Positions 58,249 to 64,000 of a stretch of DNA of 64,000 nucleotides are shown here, one piece after another (the stretch's first letter is position 1; every line of letters starts with the position of its first letter). Made by a program: the position numbers and the translations under genes. The stretch spans positions 1-64,000 of the forward strand of contig NZ_JAVKPH010000014.1 in assembly GCF_031432425.1 (NCBI RefSeq), given 5' to 3'. Source of the stretch: Ruixingdingia sedimenti. Its GTDB lineage: Bacteria > Pseudomonadota > Alphaproteobacteria > Rhodobacterales > Rhodobacteraceae. The notes beneath the pieces are model-generated. The model saw only the letters and a program-made list of their open reading frames with translations. It searched no databases and was not told the origin of the DNA.

Positions 58249-59397
58249 CTAAAGCCCCGTCCGGTGCGCGCGCGCGGTGAAGAAGATGCCGGATGGCGCG
58301 GCGGCCTCGATTTCCGCCACCTTTTCGCGGGTGCGGGTGTCGTAGATCAGCACCCGGTTGTCGTCGCGGCTGGATATCCAGACCTCTGCCCCGCGGGGGG
58401 CGAATTCCATGTGCAGCACCGCCTTGCCCGGGGTCAGGGTGGCGACGACCTGATGGCTGCGGCTGTCGACCACCTGCACGGTGTCGTTCAGCGGCGTGGC
58501 GAAGTTGACCCAGACATAGGGGCTGGCGGGTTGGGCGATGATGAACACCGGCTGGCCGTGCACGGGGGTGGCGGCCACCTGTTCGCGGCTGGCGCTGTCC
58601 ACCCACAGCACCTCGTGCCGCCCCACGGCGGGCAGGGCGAACTGGCCCTGGGTGAAGGCCCAGCCTTGCAGGTGGGGCATCTTGTAGACGGGCATGTCCT
58701 CGCCCGTCCTGCCGTAGTCGGTCAGGAACTTCTGCGGCGGTGCCCCGGGCGACCAGAGGTCATAGGCGGCCACGCCCTTTTCGCCGAACAGCCCCACCAG
58801 ATAGGTATGCGCATCCTCGGCCAGCACCGCGTCGAAGGGGTTCGCGCCGGCGTTGCCGATCATCGTCACCACCGGGTCCGCCCCGGCGAAATCGCCCAGG
58901 AACACCTCGCCCGTGTCCCAGACCGCCCAGGCGAAACGGCGGCCGGGCAGGTCGACAAGGCCGATGGTCTTGCCCGCCGCCGGAATGTCGGCCAGCAGCG
59001 CCAGCGTGTCGGCGTCGAACACCTTGACCCCGCCGGGTTCGTAGTTCGACACCGCGACAAGGCGCCCGTCATCCGAAATCGCCCCGCCGATGGAATTGCC
59101 CGCCTGCACCGTGCGCGCGACGATGGCGCGGGTGGTCAGGTCCACCTTGGTCAGCCCGCCATCGCGGCCGAACACATAGGCGAAGCGTTCGTCCGGCGAA
59201 TAGGTCAGCGTGGCATGCGACAGATCCCCCAGCCCCTCGATCCGCGCCAGCGCCGCGCGGTCGGAACGGTCCACCAGCAGCAGGCTGCCGCTGGCGCGTT
59301 CGACGACAAGGCCCAGATCGCCGGTCGCCACCACCTCTTGCGCCGGGGCGGCCAGCGGCAGGGTGGTCAGCAGCAGGGCGGCAAGCAACCGTTTCAT
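58249..59397 (-). CDS. nirF: Heme d1 biosynthesis protein NirF
   Basis: The 382-residue periplasmic protein has a signal peptide (MKRLLAALLLTTLPLAAPAQ) and a heme d1-type propeller: LGLVVERASGSLLLVDRSDR, ATLTYSPDERFAYVFGRDGG, KMPHLQGWAFTQGQFALPAV and VLHMEFAPRGAEVWISSRDD. It lacks the heme c domain seen in NirS and NirN. NirF converts an intermediate on the way to dihydro-heme d1. The start ATG overlaps the nirC stop (ATGA). Confidence 0.92.
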   Translation of the reverse strand: MKRLLAALLLTTLPLAAPAQEVVATGDLGLVVERASGSLLLVDRSDRAALARIEGLGDLSHATLTYSPDERFAYVFGRDGGLTKVDLTTRAIVARTVQAGNSIGGAISDDGRLVAVSNYEPGGVKVFDADTLALLADIPAAGKTIGLVDLPGRRFAWAVWDTGEVFLGDFAGADPVVTMIGNAGANPFDAVLAEDAHTYLVGLFGEKGVAAYDLWSPGAPPQKFLTDYGRTGEDMPVYKMPHLQGWAFTQGQFALPAVGRHEVLWVDSASREQVAATPVHGQPVFIIAQPASPYVWVNFATPLNDTVQVVDSRSHQVVATLTPGKAVLHMEFAPRGAEVWISSRDDNRVLIYDTRTREKVAEIEAAAPSGIFFTARAHRTGL

Positions 59398-59699
59398 CGG
59401 GTTTCCCTTTCCTTCAGCCACAGCGCGATCCAATGCGCCTCTTCCTCGGTCAGCATGGGGCGCCAGGGCGGCATGGCGGTGCCGGGGATGCCGTCGAGGA
59501 TGATCAGCGCCAGTCCCTCGGGGTCGGCATGGTCCAGCGCCTCGGGCGTCAGCGGGCGGCCGAGGCCGCCCCGCATCGTCAGCCCGTGGCAGGACCCGCA
59601 GTCCTGCACCACCATATGTTCCAGCGCGGCGGCCCGTTCCGGCGCGATTTCCGCCCCCGCAGGGGCCAGCATCGCCAGCAGGGCCAGCAGGCTACGCAT
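59394..59699 (-). CDS. nirC: c-type cytochrome NirC
   Basis: The 101-residue monoheme cytochrome has a signal peptide (MRSLLALLAMLAPAGAE), the heme site VVQDCGSCHGLTMRGGLGRP and the Met-containing region IPGTAMPPWRPMLTEEEAHW. It is a periplasmic electron donor for nitrite reductase or heme d1 maturation. It overlaps nirE by eight bases and nirF by four. Confidence 0.9.
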   Translation of the reverse strand: MRSLLALLAMLAPAGAEIAPERAAALEHMVVQDCGSCHGLTMRGGLGRPLTPEALDHADPEGLALIILDGIPGTAMPPWRPMLTEEEAHWIALWLKERETR

Positions 59700-60477
59700 G
59701 GGCCGCCATCCCCCGGGGGGCCGCCGCCGCCGGATCGTATAGCCCCGCCACCCGGCCGATGATGAACAGCACCGGCGCCTCGGGTGCGGTCAGCACCATG
59801 TCGGCGCCGATGCGCGCCAGCGTCGAAGGCACCCGCATCTCGCGCGGGGTGGTGGCAGAGGCGACGGCCAGCACCGGCAGGTCGGCGGGCAGGCCATGCG
59901 CCATCAGTTCGGCGGCGATCCCGGCGATGGTCGCGGCGCCCATATAGACCACCAGCGTCGTCTGTTCGCAGGCGAGCGAGGCCCAGTCCAGATCCAGCGC
60001 CGCGTCCCTCGCCCGGTGGCCGGTGACATAGCGCACGCCGGTGGCCAGCCCCCGGTGGGTCAGCGGCACGCCCGCCGAACAGGCCGCCCCCTGCGCCGAG
60101 GTGATGCCGGGCACATAGTTGCAGGCGAGCCCCGCGGCGCGCAGGGCCGCCGCCTCTTCGCTGCCGCGGCCGAAGATCAGCGGGTCGCCCCCCTTCAGCC
60201 GCGCCACCGCCAGCCCCTGCCGGGCCAGCGACACCAGCAGCAGGTTGATGTCCTCCTGCGGGATCTTGTGGAATTTCGGCAGTTTGCCCACGTCGATGCG
60301 GGGCGTCGCCTCGGGCACAAGGGCCATGATCTCGGGGCTGACCAGCCGGTCGTGGACCACCACATCCGCCGCCCGGATCAGGCGCAGCGCGCGCAGGGTC
60401 AGAAGGTCGGGGTCGCCGGGGCCGGCCCCGATCAGGTGCACGATGCCGCCGGGGGTGATGTGGTCCAGGTCTTTCAT
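59692..60477 (-). CDS. nirE: Uroporphyrinogen-III C-methyltransferase NirE (SUMT)
   Basis: The 261-residue enzyme makes precorrin-2 from uroporphyrinogen III with two SAM, the first committed step of heme d1 synthesis. It shows GGIVHLIGAGPGDPDLLTLR, VVVHDRLVSPEIMALVP, ARLKGGDPLIFGRGSEEAAA, YVPGITSAQGAACSAGVPLT and TLVVYMGAATIAGIAAELMA. The start at 60477 lies 90 nt after nirS, a gap with two GC hairpins that may lower expression of the d1 genes relative to nirS. Confidence 0.93.
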   Translation of the reverse strand: MKDLDHITPGGIVHLIGAGPGDPDLLTLRALRLIRAADVVVHDRLVSPEIMALVPEATPRIDVGKLPKFHKIPQEDINLLLVSLARQGLAVARLKGGDPLIFGRGSEEAAALRAAGLACNYVPGITSAQGAACSAGVPLTHRGLATGVRYVTGHRARDAALDLDWASLACEQTTLVVYMGAATIAGIAAELMAHGLPADLPVLAVASATTPREMRVPSTLARIGADMVLTAPEAPVLFIIGRVAGLYDPAAAAPRGMAAHA

Positions 60478-60511
60478 GGCTGTCGTTCCCGACTGGCTGG
60501 GGGAAGGGGCG

Positions 60512-60557
60512 GGCAGGCGAGCCCGCCCGGGGGCCCCGCGACAGGCGCCGCGGGGCC
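60512..60557 (-). promoter_or_regulatory. Hairpins between nirS and nirE (possible attenuator)
   Basis: GGCCCCGCG-ACAGGCGC-CGCGGGGCC (60532-60557) is a nine-base-pair stem 10 nt after the nirS stop, and a second inverted repeat, GCGGGCAGG with CGAGCCCGCCC, follows. There is no T run, so partial termination or mRNA stabilisation of nirS is more likely than full termination. Confidence 0.5.
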
Positions 60558-60566
60558 GGGGAAGGA

Positions 60567-62330
60567 TCAGTAGATGTCCTTTTGCGTGTTCATCACGTTG
60601 AACTTGCCCGTGGGCGTGATCAGCCGGGGGTCCTTGATGACGTGTTTCAGTTCCAGCGTCTTGTCGTCGACGATGACGATGGCGCTTTCCTTGTCCTTGG
60701 CGTTCCAGACGCTGAACCAGACCTCGGTGCCCTGCTTGTTGAACTCGGGCTGCACCACGCGCGGCTGACCTTCGGCGATGCCGGCCCATTCGCCGATCGG
60801 CAGGGTGGCGAATTCCGGGTCCGCGTCGGGGTCGCCGCCCATGCCGGCGATGTCGAACACCGCCACGCTGGCAGAGATTTCGGCATCCGGGTTCAGCGTC
60901 GCATCGACATAGAGGTTCTGCGAGTTCGGGTGCGTCTTGATGAACAGCGACCCGCCGCCGAGGGCATAGAAGCTGTCCACGATCTTCCACGCATGATCCG
61001 GGTGGCCCTCGGGGTCGGTGCCGATCAGCGCCACCGATTCATCGCCAAGGTGCGAGGTCGCCCAGACCGGCCCGTAGACCGGGTGGGTGAAGTTCGCGCC
61101 CCGGCCCGGGTGCGGCGTCTGCCCGCCGGTGTCGATCAGCGCCGTCAGCTTGGACTCCTTGGTGTCCACCACCGCGATCTTGTTGCGCGCGTTCGCGGCC
61201 ACAAGGAAATAGCGGTGCGTGCTGTCGAGGCCGCCGTCATGCAGGAAGCGTTCGGATTCGATTTCCGTCGTCTTGAGGTTCTTCAGGTCGGAATAGTCGA
61301 CCATCAGGATCTTGCCGGTTTCCTTCACGTTGACGATGAATTCCGGCTTGTAGTGCGACGACAGGATCGAGGCGACGCGCGGTTCCGGGTGGTAGGTCTG
61401 TTCGTCGTAGACCATGCCCCGGGTGGACACGATCTTGAGCGGTTCGAGCGTGTCGCCGTCCATGATCACGTATTGCGGCGGCCAGTAGGCGCCGGCGATG
61501 GCGTATTTGTCCTCGAACCCCTCGAATTTGGAGGTCTCGACCGACCGCGCCTCGATCCCGATCTTGATCGAGGCGACGGTTTCGGGGTTTTCCATCCACA
61601 GGTCGATCATGTTCACAAGGCCGTCGCGGCCGATCACCAGCAGATAGCGGCCGGAGGCCGAAATGCGGCTGATATGCACCGCATAGCCGGTGTCGATCAC
61701 CGCGCGGATTTCATAGGTGCCGCCGTCGATCAGGGCGATCTGGCCCGCGTCGCGCAGCGTGACCGACATCAGGTTGTCGATGTCGATATCGTTCATCTTC
61801 TGCGTCGGACGATCCTCGGGCGGGATCACGACGGTCCAGCTGGCCTGCATTTCCGGCATGCCCCATTCGGGCGGCTGCGGCGGGTCGAGCAGGACATAGC
61901 GGGCCATCAGGTCCACGTCCTCTTCGGTCAGTTCGCCCGAGGTGCCCCAGTTCGGCATCCCGGCGGGCGAACCGTAGGTGATGAAGCTTTGCACATAGTC
62001 GAAGCCCGCCTCGCGCATGAGGTCGGGGGTCAGCGCCTTGCCGGTCGCGCCCTTGCGCAGCACGCCGTGGCAACCGGCGCAACGCTGGAAATAGATCTCC
62101 GTGCCGCGCTGGAACTCTTCCTGCGTCATCACCGGGTCGCCGGGTTTGCGGCCCGGGATCTCGACCTGGATCTCTGCCAGCGTGGTCATCGACGGCTCGT
62201 AGGCCGCGGCGGGGCCGTCGGCGTGATCCTTGGGCTTGTCTTGTGCGTAAAGCGGCGCGGCCATCAGCCCTAAGGCGAGTGCGGCGCTGCCCCACAGAAG
62301 CGTCCTGGCTCTGTCGGCTCGGCGGGTCAT
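60567..62330 (-). CDS. nirS: Cytochrome cd1 nitrite reductase NirS
   Basis: The 587-residue periplasmic enzyme reduces nitrite to nitric oxide. It has a signal peptide (LLWGSAALALGLMAAPLYAQ), a cytochrome c domain with heme site RCAGCHGVLRKGATGKALTP, and the d1 propeller with NDIDIDNLMSVTLRDAGQIA, DTGYAVHISRISASGRYLLV, HPGRGANFTHPVYGPVWATS and GEWAGIAEGQPRVVQPEFNK, which contain the active-site and ligand histidines. The start at 62330 has a GGAGAACCTCC-type site. It is the first gene of the operon and has an FNR/Nnr-type box 64 bp upstream. Confidence 0.97.
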   Translation of the reverse strand: MTRRADRARTLLWGSAALALGLMAAPLYAQDKPKDHADGPAAAYEPSMTTLAEIQVEIPGRKPGDPVMTQEEFQRGTEIYFQRCAGCHGVLRKGATGKALTPDLMREAGFDYVQSFITYGSPAGMPNWGTSGELTEEDVDLMARYVLLDPPQPPEWGMPEMQASWTVVIPPEDRPTQKMNDIDIDNLMSVTLRDAGQIALIDGGTYEIRAVIDTGYAVHISRISASGRYLLVIGRDGLVNMIDLWMENPETVASIKIGIEARSVETSKFEGFEDKYAIAGAYWPPQYVIMDGDTLEPLKIVSTRGMVYDEQTYHPEPRVASILSSHYKPEFIVNVKETGKILMVDYSDLKNLKTTEIESERFLHDGGLDSTHRYFLVAANARNKIAVVDTKESKLTALIDTGGQTPHPGRGANFTHPVYGPVWATSHLGDESVALIGTDPEGHPDHAWKIVDSFYALGGGSLFIKTHPNSQNLYVDATLNPDAEISASVAVFDIAGMGGDPDADPEFATLPIGEWAGIAEGQPRVVQPEFNKQGTEVWFSVWNAKDKESAIVIVDDKTLELKHVIKDPRLITPTGKFNVMNTQKDIY

Positions 62331-62393
62331 GGAGGTTCTCCGTTCAGCGGGTGAGGCTGGGTGCACGTTTCCGTGAGCGGGCGGGAAAGAGCT

Positions 62394-62407
62394 TTGACTT
62401 TCGTTAA
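62394..62407. promoter_or_regulatory. FNR/Nnr-type box TTGAC-TTTC-GTTAA
   Basis: The 14-bp inverted repeat lies in the 114-bp gap between the divergent nirS and nirI genes, 64 bp from nirS and 38 bp from nirI. The arms fit the CRP/FNR-family pattern (TTGAY-N4-RTCAA), with TTGAC on one side as in NO-responsive Nnr sites. It probably switches on both transcripts under low oxygen with nitric oxide. Confidence 0.8.
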
Positions 62408-62444
62408 GGTGGTCATCCTGCCGCAGGCGCAGGGTGGCGCCACC

Positions 62445-64000
62445 ATGCGTCGCCTCTTGCTTTTCCTCGCCCTGCTGATCGCGTTCTGTGCCGCGGGCCT
62501 GCCCCTGCGGGCGGCCGATGCCCCCACGCCCGAACAGGCCGCGCGCCTGACCGGCACGGAGGGGCCGGCGCAGTTGCGCCGCATCCCCCAGGGCGTGCCG
62601 GGGTGGGCGGTGCTGGCGGACGGGCGCGTCGCCGGCCATATCGGGTCCACCTGGGAAATCGCGGGGTCGGTGGGCTATTCGGGGCATCCGCTGGATGTGC
62701 TGGTGGCGCTGTCGCCGCAGGGCGTCATCGCCGGGGCCGAACTGGTGCGGCACAGCGAACCCGTGCTGACACTGGGGATTTCGGATGCCGATATCGCCGC
62801 CTATGTCGCGGGCTTCGCCGGGATGGATCTGACCGGCCCGCCCGGCGAGGGGCCCCCGGGGCCGGATGTGATCAGCCGCGCGACCGTATCCACCGGCGTG
62901 ATCCGCGACGGCATCCTGCGCACGGCCCGCACGCTGGCCATCGGGCGCGGGCTGGTGCCGGGCGGGGCCATCGACCGGCTGACCTTTGCCCCCGCCGACT
63001 GGGCGGGGCTGGTCGGTGCCGGTGCGCTGGCCGAACTGCGGGTGACGATGGCGGATGCGGCGGTGGCGCTGGCCGGGGCCAAGGTGCCGGTGGACCCCGG
63101 GCCGGGGGATTTCCTGCACCTCTGGGCCGGGGTGATCGACCCGCCCGCCATCGGCCAGAACCTTCTGGGCCAGCAGGAATTCACCCGTGCCCTTGGCGCG
63201 CTGGCCCCGGGCGAGGCGGCGCTGGTGGTGATTTCCGCCGGGTTGCAGTCGCATCGCGGGACCGACTGGCGAAAGACCGGCCGGTTCGCGCGGCTGGCGG
63301 TGGTGCAGGGCGACACGCGCTGGCAGCCGGGGGCGGACAGCTATCGCATGATCCGCCGCCTCGCCCCCGCCGACGCGCCCGCGGTCAAGGAAATCAGCCT
63401 GTTCGCCCTGCCCCCCGCCATCGACCCCACGCAGCCCTTCACGCTGGAAATCCGCGCCGCCCGGCCCGCCGCGACGGGGGGCGAGGTGGCGATGGTGATG
63501 GCCCTGCCGGTCGCGCTGCCGGCCGCCTATGTGCTGCAACCCGAACACCCCGCGCCGTTGTGGCGCAGCGTGTGGCGGGAAAAGCGGCTGCATGCGGTGG
63601 CGACGGGCGCGATGCTGGCGGTGCTGACGCTGATCCTGTTCGCGCAGGAATGGATCACCCGCCGCCCCCGCCTGTGGCGGCGCGGGCGGATCGCGTTTCT
63701 TGGGGCCAGTTTCCTGATCCTCGGCATGGGTCTGAACGGGCAGTTGTCGGTGGTGCAGGTGGCGGCCTTCGTCCATTCGCTGCTGACGGGCTTTCGCTGG
63801 GAGGTGTTCCTGATCGAGCCCGTGGTCTTTCTGCTGTGGTCCTTCGTCGCGCTCGGCCTGCTGTTCTGGGGGCGGGGGGTCTATTGCGGCTGGCTCTGCC
63901 CCTTCGGGGCGTTGCAGGAACTGCTGAACAACGCCGCCCAACGGATGGGCATCCGCCAGATCGCGGTGCCGCAGGCGGTGCATGAACGGCTGTGGGTGAT
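62445..64000 (+). CDS. nirI: NirI/NosR-family membrane flavoprotein (partial, runs off the window)
   Basis: At least 518 codons are open from the ATG at 62445 to the window end. A signal peptide (LLLFLALLIAFCAAGLPLRA) is followed by a periplasmic FMN-binding domain (HIGSTWEIAGSVGYSGHPLD, then the flavin attachment region ISRATVSTGVIRDGILRTAR), then membrane helices from about residue 385 (HAVATGAMLAVLTLILFAQE, FLGASFLILGMGLNGQL) and the cysteine motif YCGWLCPFGALQELLNNAA. The family regulates or supplies electrons for nir and nos expression. The flavin motif reads SRAT instead of SGAT. Position next to nirS favours NirI; NosR cannot be excluded because the end is cut. Confidence 0.88.
   Translation, partial: MRRLLLFLALLIAFCAAGLPLRAADAPTPEQAARLTGTEGPAQLRRIPQGVPGWAVLADGRVAGHIGSTWEIAGSVGYSGHPLDVLVALSPQGVIAGAELVRHSEPVLTLGISDADIAAYVAGFAGMDLTGPPGEGPPGPDVISRATVSTGVIRDGILRTARTLAIGRGLVPGGAIDRLTFAPADWAGLVGAGALAELRVTMADAAVALAGAKVPVDPGPGDFLHLWAGVIDPPAIGQNLLGQQEFTRALGALAPGEAALVVISAGLQSHRGTDWRKTGRFARLAVVQGDTRWQPGADSYRMIRRLAPADAPAVKEISLFALPPAIDPTQPFTLEIRAARPAATGGEVAMVMALPVALPAAYVLQPEHPAPLWRSVWREKRLHAVATGAMLAVLTLILFAQEWITRRPRLWRRGRIAFLGASFLILGMGLNGQLSVVQVAAFVHSLLTGFRWEVFLIEPVVFLLWSFVALGLLFWGRGVYCGWLCPFGALQELLNNAAQRMGIRQIAVPQAVHERLWV

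Noticed and set aside
60478..63983. Very long minus-strand frame extending nirS upstream to about 1138 codons
   Set aside because: The part upstream of 62330 is the antisense of nirI. The NirS signal peptide and ribosome site place the real start at 62330.
1..64000. tRNA or rRNA genes
   Set aside because: No T-loop/anticodon patterns or conserved rRNA segments were recognised by eye on either strand; a tRNA scan was not possible.

Overview
The window is very GC-rich and its genes read like those of an alphaproteobacterium of the Rhodobacteraceae (Paracoccus/Rhodobacter-like). The evidence is a cytochrome cd1 nitrite reductase cluster in the order nirI / nirS-E-C-F-DL-G-H-J-N, a Paracoccus-type cytochrome c550, and an FNR/Nnr-type box in front of nirS. 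This assignment is inference from gene content; no search was run.

Layout. (1) 1-5.6 kb: the start of an IS5-type transposase, then a decayed type I-E CRISPR-Cas locus. Cas3, Cas8e, Cas7e, Cas5e, Cas6e and Cas2e are broken or deleted, only cse2 is intact, cas1 is missing, and two degenerate repeats remain. (2) 5.6-7.7 kb: a two-component system. (3) 7.7-47.2 kb: a large accessory catabolic island. It holds three AcoR-like Fis-family regulators, two luciferase-like flavin monooxygenases, two small flavin reductases, a RibB, two zinc-type (MDR) dehydrogenases, two aldo/keto reductases, an old-yellow-enzyme, a GlcD-type FAD oxidase, an L-2-hydroxyglutarate oxidase-like protein and an aldehyde dehydrogenase. 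It also has a 3-hydroxyisobutyrate-dehydrogenase-like protein, a Gfo/Idh protein, a fused E1 alpha-beta dehydrogenase coupled to an acyltransferase, two LysR regulators, and RbsABC-type sugar transport parts (one complete set, one ATPase-permease pair, two stand-alone binding proteins). (4) 47.5-52.4 kb: a 5-oxoproline-type operon (pxpA, fused pxpBC, biotin carboxylase) and a DUF1445 protein. (5) 52.8-64 kb: cytochrome c550 and the nir operon, with nirI divergent and cut by the window end.

How it works together. The island is scattered over many short divergent operons but shares one recurrent palindrome, TGTCNY-N4-GMGACR, in nearly every intergenic promoter region. The three AcoR-like regulators all lack the GAFTGA loop needed to contact sigma-54, so they probably act with another sigma factor. 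The likely logic is import of a sugar- or polyol-like compound, oxygenation by FMNH2-dependent monooxygenases fed by the flavin reductases and RibB, and then oxidation or reduction of carbonyl and alcohol intermediates. The substrate cannot be read from the sequence.

A second recurrent structure is a family of four intergenic elements of about 170-260 bp, each rich in palindromes and each starting just after the stop codon of a gene, in the same orientation relative to that gene. The second ABC ATPase gene is split by an 11-G run, which is either a base-calling error or a phase-variable switch.
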